Source of the DNA: an uncultured Actinomycetes bacterium
GTDB lineage: Bacteria; Actinomycetota; Thermoleophilia; Miltoncostaeales; Miltoncostaeaceae
Length of the DNA stretch: 7,012 bases
Reading direction: 5' to 3'
Assembly: GCA_937862675.1 (NCBI GenBank)
Contig: CALMEC010000270.1
Coordinates: 1-7,012 of the forward strand
This document shows positions 1 to 5,655 of the stretch, piece by piece (position 1 is the stretch's first letter; every line of letters starts with the position of its first letter). The translations under genes were made by a program, and so were the position numbers. Under the pieces are notes generated by a model. That model searched no databases. It was not told the DNA's origin and was given only the letters and a program-made list of their open reading frames with translations.

Positions 1-1
1 C

Positions 2-670
2 GTCAACCAGGCGCTCGACGCCGGCAAGCACGTGATCTTCGAGGGCGCCCAGGGCACGATGCTCGACGTGGACCACGGCACCTACCCGTTCGTCACCTCG
101 TCCAACCCCGTGGCCGGGGCGGCGTGCACCGGCGTCGGGGTCGGACCCACCCGCATCGGCAAGGTGCTGGGAATCGCTAAGGCATACGTCACCCGGGTCG
201 GTGAGGGGCCGTTCCCCACCGAGGTCGACGACGCCGCCGGCCGGCACATGGCCGAGAAGGGCCACGAGTTCGGGACCACCACCGGACGTCCGCGTCGGTG
301 CGGATGGCTGGATCTCGTCGCGCTGCGCTATGCGGTCCGGGTCAGCGGAATCACGGAGATGGCGGTCACCAAGCTGGATGTGCTCTCCGGGCTGGACACT
401 CTGAAGGTGTGCGTCGCCTACGAGACGCGCGACGGACGACGCCTGACCGAGCTGCCGGACAACCAGACGGTCTTCCACGGATGCCGTCCGGTCTACGAGG
501 AGATCTCCGGGTGGGACGAGGACATCTGCGAGGCCCGTGAGCTGGACGAGCTTCCGGACAAGGCCCGGCGCTACGTCGATCTGATCTCGGCCGCCATCGG
601 CATCCCGGTCACCCTCATCGGAACCGGCCAGGGACGCCACCAGGTCATCGACATCTTCGAGGGCGACTGA
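2..670 (+). CDS. purA: Adenylosuccinate synthetase, C-terminal half (partial, 5' end outside window)
   Basis: Adenylosuccinate synthetase joins IMP and aspartate using GTP, the first committed step from IMP to AMP, in the cytoplasm. The frame is open from base 2 with no start in view; 222 residues are visible, about half of the usual 420-430. Visible residues 13-36 carry the family block FEGAQGTMLDVDHGTYPF followed by VTSSNP. It is followed by the CTGVGVGPT loop, the RVGEGPFPTE segment, and GHEFGTTTGRPRRCGWLD at about 87-104, which includes the arginines and threonines that bind IMP and aspartate. The TKLDVLSGLDTLKVC stretch and the C-terminal GTGQGRHQVI (the guanine-site end of the protein) complete the fold. 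I see no frameshift or missing block. The stop TGA is at 668-670. The next gene is convergent, so purA ends its transcription unit here. The identification is secure. Confidence 0.97.
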   Translation, partial: VNQALDAGKHVIFEGAQGTMLDVDHGTYPFVTSSNPVAGAACTGVGVGPTRIGKVLGIAKAYVTRVGEGPFPTEVDDAAGRHMAEKGHEFGTTTGRPRRCGWLDLVALRYAVRVSGITEMAVTKLDVLSGLDTLKVCVAYETRDGRRLTELPDNQTVFHGCRPVYEEISGWDEDICEARELDELPDKARRYVDLISAAIGIPVTLIGTGQGRHQVIDIFEGD

Positions 671-716
671 CGCACGCGCTGACGGCGCGATGCAGCGGAC
701 GGGCTTGACAGCGCAG

Positions 717-745
717 GTGTCAGACACTTAACACGCGTCTGACAC
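717..745. repeat. Inverted repeat GTGTCAGAC / GTCTGACAC
   Basis: Perfect 9-base arms (717-725 and 737-745) flank an 11-base spacer, 47 bases past the purA stop. The left arm is part of an 11-base near-palindrome GTGTCAGACAC (717-727). A TTGACA hexamer lies just upstream at 705-710. It may be the first of two hairpins ending purA transcription, or a dimeric repressor site. The sequence alone does not decide which. Confidence 0.5.
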
Positions 746-755
746 GTCCGGAGTC

Positions 756-781
756 CGCGGACGGCACATGTGCCGTCCGCG
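756..781. terminator. 26-base perfect palindrome, likely bidirectional terminator hairpin
   Basis: The half-site CGCGGACGGCACA is followed directly by its exact reverse complement, centred between 768 and 769. Folded as RNA this gives an 11-base GC-rich stem with a 4-base loop on either strand. It lies between two convergent genes, purA ending at 670 and the membrane protein gene ending at 806, where a shared terminator is expected. Neither strand has a T-run after the stem, as is common for putative actinobacterial terminators, so termination is inferred from position and symmetry. Confidence 0.6.
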
Positions 782-805
782 CGGCCCGTGGGGACGCGGC
801 CGCTG

Positions 806-1192
806 CTACCCCGTGCTGAGGAGCAGCGCCAGGGTGACGAGCCAGATGGCCGCCACCGCGATGCCGGCGGACCATCCGCCCCGCATCGAGACGGCCACCA
901 CGATGGTGGCCACCACGGCGGCGCCGATGAAGGACGCCGCGATGACCTTCGCGGTGCGGTCGCTGGGCTCGCTGCCGGTCATCACCGGGATCTCACGGGA
1001 CGGCGAGACCGTCCGAGCGGTGTCCGGAACGTCCTCGATGTATGCGTCCAGTGCGCGCATCACGTCGAACGCCGCCCGGTCCTTGTCGTCGGACTCGCCC
1101 AGCTTGACGAGTGCGTCCTGCAGGAGGGCACGTCGCGCTTCGCGTTCGGCACGGCCGGAGGGCGAGGGGTTCACGCCCGTAAGGATAGCCAT
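806..1192 (-). CDS. Small membrane protein with two C-terminal transmembrane helices, function unknown
   Basis: This is a 128-residue protein I cannot assign to a named family. Residues 1-80 are polar and charged, with a helical, coiled-coil-like stretch at about 13-58 (EREARRALLQDALVKLGE, then DRAAFDVMRALDAYIED). Two hydrophobic segments follow, about 82-102 and 107-126, joined by a short MRGGW turn, so the C-terminus sits in the membrane as a tight hairpin and the N-terminal domain is probably cytoplasmic. I chose the ATG at 1190-1192. The frame stays open further upstream to 1456, but that extension is Arg/Cys/Gly-rich, runs into the divergent DUF1737 gene, and looks non-coding. There is no convincing Shine-Dalgarno sequence; a TTGACG hexamer at 1220-1225 (minus strand) could be a -35 box. 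It converges on purA and diverges from the DUF1737-metZ pair. Confidence 0.75.
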   Translation of the reverse strand: MAILTGVNPSPSGRAEREARRALLQDALVKLGESDDKDRAAFDVMRALDAYIEDVPDTARTVSPSREIPVMTGSEPSDRTAKVIAASFIGAAVVATIVVAVSMRGGWSAGIAVAAIWLVTLALLLSTG

Positions 1193-1370
1193 GCCGGGAC
1201 GGTCCGCCGAACAGGTCCCCGTCAAGGCCGCGCGACCGCGGACACAGGAGAGCCGGGATCGCCGGGTCCGTGCGCGGCATCCGCCGCCGTCACATCCGCC
1301 ACGCACGCGGCGGCGTTCTGCGATTGTGTAGACGGCCGGACGACCTGGGCTGTGCGAAGGAGATGACAGA
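1193..1370. promoter_or_regulatory. Divergent intergenic region with a leader hairpin before DUF1737-metZ
   Basis: These 178 bases must hold the promoters of both the minus-strand membrane protein and the plus-strand DUF1737-metZ pair. No convincing -10/-35 pair is visible in either direction. On the plus strand, 8-base arms CGCCGCCG (1282-1289) and CGGCGGCG (1308-1315) could form a hairpin with an 18-base loop, followed by TTCTG, about 55 bases before the DUF1737 start. I looked for an S-box-type SAM riboswitch core, as would suit a methionine gene, and did not see one. Confidence 0.35.
1356..1362 (+). promoter_or_regulatory. Strong ribosome binding site of the DUF1737 gene
   Basis: GAAGGAG, a near-complete match to the anti-Shine-Dalgarno complement, lies 8 bases before the GTG at 1371. 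It fixes that GTG as the start and is the strongest ribosome binding site in the window. Confidence 0.85.
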
Positions 1371-1556
1371 GTGACTGACGATGTGACGCGTTTGCCGTAC
1401 CGCCTGTTGACCGGCCCGGACGACCGCAGCTTCTGCGAGCGGGTCAGTGCCGCCATCCAGGACGGCTACGTCCTTCACGGTGGTCCGGCCATCACCCACA
1501 ACGGCGGGAGCGTCATCGTCGCCCAGGCGGTCGTCCTCCCCGAGGTCCGCGGATGA
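1371..1556 (+). CDS. DUF1737 family small protein, coupled to metZ
   Basis: This is a 61-residue cytoplasmic protein with no signal peptide or membrane segment. Residues 9-57 match what I know of DUF1737 (PF08410): the opening YRLLTGPDD (10-18), a short helix with FCERVSAAIQDGY (21-33), then LHGGPAITHNGGSVIVAQAVV (35-55), which suggests one helix packed on a small beta sheet. The family's function is unknown. It starts with GTG after a strong ribosome binding site. Its TGA stop (1554-1556) overlaps the metZ ATG (1553-1555) as ATGA, the arrangement typical of translational coupling, so the two are very likely on one mRNA and made in related amounts. A role alongside the sulfhydrylase is inference from this linkage only. 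Confidence 0.88.
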   Translation: MTDDVTRLPYRLLTGPDDRSFCERVSAAIQDGYVLHGGPAITHNGGSVIVAQAVVLPEVRG

Positions 1557-2752
1557 GCGACGGACCGCACTCCGAGTACGGACCCTCCACGCGCGCGATC
1601 CGAAGCGGGGTCAACCGCACGGGGTTCGACGAGATGAGCGAGGCCCTCTTCCTGACGCAGGGCTTCGTCTACGCGTCCGGGGCGGATGCCGAGGCCGCGT
1701 TCGCGGGTGAGATCGACCACTACGTCTACAGCAGGTACGGCAATCCCACCGTCCGGATCTTCGAGGAGCGCCTGGCCGCCATCGAGGGCGCGGAGGACTG
1801 CTTCGCCACCGCGAGCGGCATGGCGGCCGTCTTCAACTCGCTGCTCGCGATCCTGAACACGGGCGATCGTGTGGTCGCGTCGAGCGCCCTCTTCGGGTCG
1901 TGCACCGTCATCCTGCGCGACCTCCTGCCGCGCTGGGGCATCACCACGACATTCGTCGACGGTCACGATCTCGACCAGTGGCGGGACGCCCTCTCGCAGC
2001 CGACCCATGCGGTCTTCTTCGAATCGCCGTCCAACCCGATGCAGGACCTGATCGACGTCGCGGCGGTCTGCGACATGGCACATGCCGCGGGCGCGACCGT
2101 CATCGTCGACAACGTGTTCGCCACGCCCGTGCTGCAGAGCCCGCTCGCCCTCGGTGCCGACGTGGTCGTGTACTCGGCCACCAAGCACATCGACGGGCAG
2201 GGGCGCGTCCTCGGCGGGGCCATCCTGGGATCGCGCGACTACATCCGCCAGATGGTGGAGCCGCTCATGCGCCACACCGGGCCGGCCATCAGCCCGTTCA
2301 ACGCGTGGGTGCTGGTGAAGGGTCTGGAGACGCTGTCGCTCCGTGTGCGCGCGCAGACGGAGTCCGCGCTCCGCATCGCGACCTTCCTCGAGGGGCACCC
2401 GCGGGTCAAGGCCGTGCGCTACCCGTTCCTTCCCAGTCATCCTCAGCACGATCTCGCGAAGCGTCAGATGTCCGGTGGCGGCACCGTGGTGACGTTCACC
2501 CTCGACGGTGACCCCGACAACGGGAAGGCCGACGCCTTCGCGCTCCTCGACGGCCTCGCCCTGGTCGACATCTCGAACAACCTCGGCGACGCCAAGTCGA
2601 TCATCACCCATCCGGCCACCACCACCCATCGCCGCCTCACCCGGGAGGATCGCCGGGCGGTCGGGATCGAGGAGTCCACGGTGCGACTCTCGATCGGCCT
2701 GGAGGACACCGAGGACCTCATCGCGGACCTCACCCGCGCGCTGGACGGGTGA
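1553..2752 (+). CDS. metZ: O-succinylhomoserine sulfhydrylase (PLP-dependent Cys/Met metabolism enzyme)
   Basis: This cytoplasmic PLP enzyme would convert O-succinylhomoserine and sulfide to homocysteine, the direct-sulfhydrylation route to methionine. The 399-residue length is usual for the family. Visible hallmarks are YSRYGNPT at 59-66 (Tyr and Arg contact the cofactor phosphate of the partner subunit), SGM at 88-90, ESPSNP at 157-162, VDN at 185-187 (Asp186 pairs with the pyridine nitrogen), and SATK at 208-211 with the Schiff-base Lys211. Arg378 in STVRLSIGLE binds the substrate carboxylate. The segment after the lysine, HIDGQGRVLGG, is the MetZ form; cystathionine gamma-synthase usually has a GGHSD-type segment there. 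O-acetylhomoserine as substrate, or a gamma-synthase activity, cannot be fully excluded. The ATG overlaps the DUF1737 stop; a modest GAGG lies 7 bases upstream at 1542-1545, so translation probably depends partly on the upstream gene. The frame is intact. Confidence 0.93.
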   Translation: MSDGPHSEYGPSTRAIRSGVNRTGFDEMSEALFLTQGFVYASGADAEAAFAGEIDHYVYSRYGNPTVRIFEERLAAIEGAEDCFATASGMAAVFNSLLAILNTGDRVVASSALFGSCTVILRDLLPRWGITTTFVDGHDLDQWRDALSQPTHAVFFESPSNPMQDLIDVAAVCDMAHAAGATVIVDNVFATPVLQSPLALGADVVVYSATKHIDGQGRVLGGAILGSRDYIRQMVEPLMRHTGPAISPFNAWVLVKGLETLSLRVRAQTESALRIATFLEGHPRVKAVRYPFLPSHPQHDLAKRQMSGGGTVVTFTLDGDPDNGKADAFALLDGLALVDISNNLGDAKSIITHPATTTHRRLTREDRRAVGIEESTVRLSIGLEDTEDLIADLTRALDG

Positions 2753-2778
2753 TTCCAGGGTCTCGCGGCATGGTGCGT

Positions 2779-2810
2779 GTCACCGGCGGCGCGGATGCGC
2801 CACCGGTGAC
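2779..2810. terminator. Stem-loop after metZ, likely terminator
   Basis: Arms of 14 bases (2779-2792, GTCACCGGCGGCGC, and 2797-2810, GCGCCACCGGTGAC) pair with a single C-A mismatch around a GGAT loop, starting 26 bases after the metZ stop. The stem is very stable but lacks a T-run. Its position at the end of the DUF1737-metZ unit, facing a convergent gene, supports termination. Confidence 0.6.
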
Positions 2811-2936
2811 TCGAACAGGCGACCGGCATGCCCTTCGGCGTATGACGGCACCGCGCATCCCCCGGTGACGCGCCCCACATCCACGATCCCTTGGAGTCAA
2901 CCATCTGGACGGCGTCGGCTGACCCGGACACGGCAG

Positions 2937-2972
2937 GGGTGACGCGGAACGGGCACGCCCACTGCGTCACCC
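2937..2972. terminator. Inverted repeat just past the lipoprotein gene, possible terminator
   Basis: Perfect 9-base arms GGGTGACGC (2937-2945) and GCGTCACCC (2964-2972) surround an 18-base spacer that itself contains GGGCACGCCC (2951-2960). On the minus strand it begins 8 bases after the lipoprotein stop codon, the usual place for a terminator. There is no T-run, and the loop is long for a classical intrinsic terminator. Confidence 0.45.
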
Positions 2973-2979
2973 GAAATCG

Positions 2980-3954
2980 TCACTCATACATGATGAGGTC
3001 GGGGCGCGGGTGCAGGTTGAGCACCGCGGTGGGCGACATGAGGCGGGTGTCCTCCTCGTAGAAGAGCTTGAAACCGACGTGCCCGGCGGGGCGATCCGCC
3101 GTCACGCGTCGGTAGGTGCTCCTCTTCGCGTCGGGTGTCCCGAACCCGTCGGCGTTCAGCACGAGGTCGACGCGGGAGCGGTCGCGCAGGCGTGAGCGAC
3201 GCAGGATCATCCCGTCGGTGAACTGGTGGACGATGAGGAGCTTGTCCGGCAGGTCGTAGGTCTTCGCCAGGGCCGACAGATAGGCCGAGACGCGGTTCAC
3301 CTCGACGGCATCCACCCGCCCGATGACCTTTCCCGGGACCTCATTCGACCGCATGCGCCATTCCGGATCCATCGCCAGGCTGACGTCGGGTTCCTTGAGC
3401 CAGCGCTCGAACGCCCTGGCCTCGGTCACGAAGTCCGAGCGGCCCGGCTGGATGTCGAGGACGAGGAGGGCCCCCGAGGCGCGGGCCGCGGTCAGGTATC
3501 TGCCGATAACGGCGTCATTCTGACGATAGCGATACCGGCCGTCCGCGCCGGGCCCGGCACTGGCGATGACGGCGATGAGTTCCATGGCCGGGAGCACCGG
3601 CCGGGTCAGCCTGGCCTGGTACTGGTTCCTGTGGCGCACGAGGCGCCTCCCGGCGGTCGCGGGCGAACCGATCCCCAGGATCCCCAGTGCACGCGCCTGG
3701 GGGGCGCCGTAGTGCACGAGCACACGGTGTTCGGGAAGGATGCTCCGGGTCCCGTCAGGAAGTGTCGCCCGGGCCGGCGGCGCGGCCGCCACAGGCGCGG
3801 TCGTACTGCCCGCGGGGCGGTCCGCGTCGGCCATCCCCTCTGCTCCACAGGCCGTCAGGCCGGCGCTGATGCCGAGTGCGACGGCGACCGCCAGGAGGCG
3901 CGGGTAGCGCCTGGTCGTGGAGCCGGGTCGTGCGGGGGAATCGTTCGTCGTCAC
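2980..3954 (-). CDS. Putative lipoprotein of unknown function, actinobacterial type
   Basis: This is a 324-residue exported protein. Residues 1-36 form a lipoprotein signal: a basic n-region with TTRRYPRLL (13-21), a hydrophobic stretch, and the lipobox LTAC with the lipidated Cys36. Residues 37 to about 65 are an Ala/Pro/Thr linker, so the protein is probably tethered to the outer face of the membrane. The folded part runs from about 70 to the end, with short hydrophobic strands ending in conserved-looking motifs: VLVHYGAP (78-85), ELIAVIASAGPG (125-136), LLVLDIQPG (163-171), LAMDPEW (193-199), LLIVHQFTD (239-247) and a closing PRPDLIMYE. This alternation of strands and acidic loops resembles a TIM-barrel, glycosidase-like enzyme, which is inference only. 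I chose the GTG at 3952-3954 because it gives a normal signal peptide; the longer open frame to 4041 would put 29 unlikely residues ahead of it. Divergent from the next gene. Confidence 0.82.
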   Translation of the reverse strand: MTTNDSPARPGSTTRRYPRLLAVAVALGISAGLTACGAEGMADADRPAGSTTAPVAAAPPARATLPDGTRSILPEHRVLVHYGAPQARALGILGIGSPATAGRRLVRHRNQYQARLTRPVLPAMELIAVIASAGPGADGRYRYRQNDAVIGRYLTAARASGALLVLDIQPGRSDFVTEARAFERWLKEPDVSLAMDPEWRMRSNEVPGKVIGRVDAVEVNRVSAYLSALAKTYDLPDKLLIVHQFTDGMILRRSRLRDRSRVDLVLNADGFGTPDAKRSTYRRVTADRPAGHVGFKLFYEEDTRLMSPTAVLNLHPRPDLIMYE

Positions 3955-4167
3955 CGGGCCATGCTGCCACGTCCCCGCTGTCGGGGTTCTCCGATGACCC
4001 GGTCTTGCCTGGAGGCGTATCGGGCACGCGAGCGGGTGCACGGCGTCGCCGCCGGGCGAGACCCGGCATCCGCGCGTGCGCCGACCGGCGGTTGGTACCG
4101 TTGCCGCACCGGCGGCGGACTCGTGTGCGTACCGCCGGCTGTGTCATCACGGACCCGGGTGCTGCCG
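3955..4167. promoter_or_regulatory. Divergent region between lipoprotein and secreted-protein genes
   Basis: This 213-base region should carry two divergent promoters, but no clear -10/-35 pair is visible. It holds a small hairpin CCCCG-CTGT-CGGGG (3973-3986), which falls in the leader of the minus-strand lipoprotein. It also holds three copies of an 8-base element: ACCGGCGG at 4084-4091 and 4108-4115, and ACCGCCGG, the reverse complement of 4085-4092, at 4131-4138. In DNA this GC-rich the repeats could be chance. Confidence 0.3.
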
Positions 4168-5109
4168 ATGCGTTCCTCCACCGTTGCCGTCTCCGTTCTC
4201 GCCGCTGCACTCCTCGGTGCCGGCGCGATGCCGGCGTCCGCCGCGTTCGTCGGCACTGCGGGCGATCCGGCCGGCGACCAGGCGATCCCCGGACGGGATA
4301 TCACCTCGGTCACGTTCTCCTACAGCCGCTCCGGGCGGATGTCGGCTCAGATCCGCACGCGTGGCGGGGCGGGCGACGACCGGTCCGTCATGGTGAGCGC
4401 CTGGGCCGGGACGATGGGGCCGGACGCCTGCAACGTGTACCCCGCCGTCGGCTTCACGGGGCATGTCGCCGGTACGGACGCTCGATGGCATCTGCTGCGG
4501 GGTGCCGACGACACCGACTGGGGGTTCGCGGATCGCGACAGCGCCAATGGGACGGCACTGACGCGCTTCTCGACCACGAGCCCACGGCTTCGCGGGCTCC
4601 GCCCGAACTGCATGACCGCGACGATCCACGACGTCGACGACGTCGCGACCGTCCACGACACCATCGTGTCCGTGCGGTTGCGTCCGGTGGCCGAACTCGA
4701 GGCCAGGCTCGGCAAGCCGCCGGCCGTGGTGCGCCCCGGGAAGACCTATCCGATCCGGGTGGTTCTCACGAATACCGGCGATGCCCCGACGGGCAGGCTC
4801 CGTGTCGGCGGTGCCGCAGCCCGCGGTCTGAAGGTGGTCCCGCGCAACGTCCCGTCGATCCGTGCCGGAGGGCGTCGCATCGTCGTTGTCCCCGTCTCCG
4901 TCACATCGCGTGCGCGGACGTCGACGCCGCTCCGGATCACGATCGCCTCCGGTCCGCTGAAGGCGCGGGTGGAGGGCAGCCTGTACGTCGCGAGCCCCCG
5001 TTCCACGGGCGGTGGTCGTGGGGGTACGCCGACCCCGCGGCTCTGCAACCGGTGGATGCCCGACCTGAGCGGACAGACCGGCGGCTCGCTGGTCCTCGTC
5101 CCGTGCTGA
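4168..5109 (+). CDS. Secreted beta-sandwich protein with CARDB-like domain, function unknown
   Basis: This is a 313-residue exported protein I cannot name. Residues 1-25 are a classical signal peptide ending in MPASA, with cleavage expected before AFVG. The first domain, about 30-172, opens with DPAGD (33-37) and DITSVTFSYS (44-53), a pattern seen at the start of secreted beta-sandwich domains in actinobacteria, and holds Cys88 and Cys148, a probable disulfide. Residues about 185-275 (VRPGKTYPIRVVLTNTGDAPTG and onward) look like a CARDB or NEW3-type immunoglobulin fold, usually an adhesion or spacer module. A Gly/Thr/Pro linker (279-290) leads to a short tail with Cys293 and Cys313, the latter being the last residue. 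There is no LPXTG anchor or extra membrane helix, so it is probably released or loosely wall-bound. An in-frame GTG at 4159 is an alternative start, but the ATG gives the better signal peptide. It diverges from the lipoprotein and converges on the DUF1801 gene. Confidence 0.82.
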   Translation: MRSSTVAVSVLAAALLGAGAMPASAAFVGTAGDPAGDQAIPGRDITSVTFSYSRSGRMSAQIRTRGGAGDDRSVMVSAWAGTMGPDACNVYPAVGFTGHVAGTDARWHLLRGADDTDWGFADRDSANGTALTRFSTTSPRLRGLRPNCMTATIHDVDDVATVHDTIVSVRLRPVAELEARLGKPPAVVRPGKTYPIRVVLTNTGDAPTGRLRVGGAAARGLKVVPRNVPSIRAGGRRIVVVPVSVTSRARTSTPLRITIASGPLKARVEGSLYVASPRSTGGGRGGTPTPRLCNRWMPDLSGQTGGSLVLVPC

Positions 5110-5220
5110 GGGGTCTCGGGTCGCCGGCGGACGTCGAGCCGACACACCGATGGCACCGCCTCGGCGGGCGACGGAGCCGCTTCATCCCAATAGCGTCAGA
5201 GAGACGTCATCCGGTGTGTG
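5110..5220. other. Convergent intergenic region without a clear terminator
   Basis: These 111 bases separate the convergent secreted-protein and DUF1801 genes. I see only a short CCGC-CTCG-GCGG hairpin (about 5157-5168) and loosely related ends ACACACCG (5142-5149) and CCGGTGTGTG (5211-5220). No strong palindrome comparable to those at 756-781 or 2779-2810 is present. Confidence 0.3.
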
Positions 5221-5616
5221 TCACGACGGGCGCCGTCCGGCGGTGTTGAGATCCACCGCGGCCCGGATGAGCGTGGTCAGGGCCTCCTCGTCCACCGGAT
5301 CGCCCTCGTGGAGATCGATCGCACGACGGACGTTGCCGTCCAGGCTGGCGTTGAAGATGCCGGCGGGGTCCTCGAGCGAGGCGCCTTTCGCAAATGTCAT
5401 TTTGACGTGCTCGCGGTAGGTCTCACCGGTGCAGATGATCCCGTCGTGCTCCCAGGTCGGCACCCCCCGCCACTTCCACGTCTCGACCACGTCGGGGTCC
5501 GCCCGGTGGACGACGGCACGCAGGCGCGCCAGCATCTCCCCGCGCCAGTCGCCGAGCTCGCGGATCCGATCGTCGATGTGATCGGACGGTGATCGGTCGT
5601 CGGATGGTGTGCTCAT
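5221..5616 (-). CDS. DUF1801 domain protein (YdhG-like)
   Basis: This is a 131-residue soluble protein of the DUF1801 family (PF08818), whose biochemical role is not established. The family pattern covers nearly the whole chain: IRELGDWRGEMLARLRAVVHRADPDV (18-43), ETWKWRGVPTWEHDGIICTGETYREHVKMTF (45-75), KGASLEDPAGIFNASLDG (78-95), and the closing helix NVRRAIDLHEGDPVDEEALTTLIRAAVDLN (95-124). The Trp-rich strand WKWRGVPTW and the GNVRRAIDLHEGD block are typical. There is no signal peptide or membrane helix. The ATG at 5614-5616 has a good ribosome binding site (AGGGAGAGG on the minus strand, 5627-5635). Only 39 bases separate it from the ArsR-type gene upstream on the same strand, so co-transcription with the regulator and transporter is likely. 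A shared function with them is inference. Confidence 0.92.
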   Translation of the reverse strand: MSTPSDDRSPSDHIDDRIRELGDWRGEMLARLRAVVHRADPDVVETWKWRGVPTWEHDGIICTGETYREHVKMTFAKGASLEDPAGIFNASLDGNVRRAIDLHEGDPVDEEALTTLIRAAVDLNTAGRRPS

Positions 5617-5655
5617 GCCCGTGATGCCTCTCCCTGCGCAGTGATCCCGGCGACA

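Larger units (their letters stand above)
2753..2979. other. Convergent intergenic region with repeated GTCACC/GGTGAC
   Basis: These 227 bases separate metZ from the convergent lipoprotein gene and hold no gene I can support. Besides the two stem-loops annotated separately, the hexamer GTCACC or its complement GGTGAC occurs five times: 2779-2784, 2805-2810, 2864-2869, 2938-2943 and 2966-2971. The copy at 2864 lies outside both stem-loops and shares the longer GGTGACGCG with the copy at 2938. Confidence 0.45.

Noticed and set aside
1197..1225. TTGACG promoter for the small membrane protein gene
   Set aside because: The -35-like hexamer is good, but no acceptable -10 lies 16-18 bases downstream before the start codon, so I do not list it as a promoter.
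1193..1370. Possible SAM riboswitch before the metZ unit
   Set aside because: I looked for the conserved S-box core and a following terminator with a T-run and found neither; only a plain GC hairpin is present.
1475..2629. Long minus-strand open frame antisense to metZ
   Set aside because: It lies opposite an unmistakable metZ, its translation is dominated by Arg, Glu, Val and Asp with no domain, and long antisense frames are expected in GC-rich coding DNA.
3891..3920. Twin-arginine (Tat) export signal in the lipoprotein
   Set aside because: TTRRYPRLL has two arginines, but the residues after them do not match the usual F-L-K pattern well; an ordinary Sec lipoprotein signal explains the sequence.
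3226..4167. Plus-strand open frame running in front of the secreted protein
   Set aside because: It is in frame with the secreted protein but lies opposite the lipoprotein gene, and the translation is low-complexity Arg/Gly/Asp. The signal peptide at 4168 marks the real start.
3876..5249. Second long plus-strand frame and a minus-strand frame (4147-5145) over the secreted protein gene
   Set aside because: Both give Arg-rich sequence without domains, whereas the chosen frame has a signal peptide, paired cysteines and an Ig-like domain.
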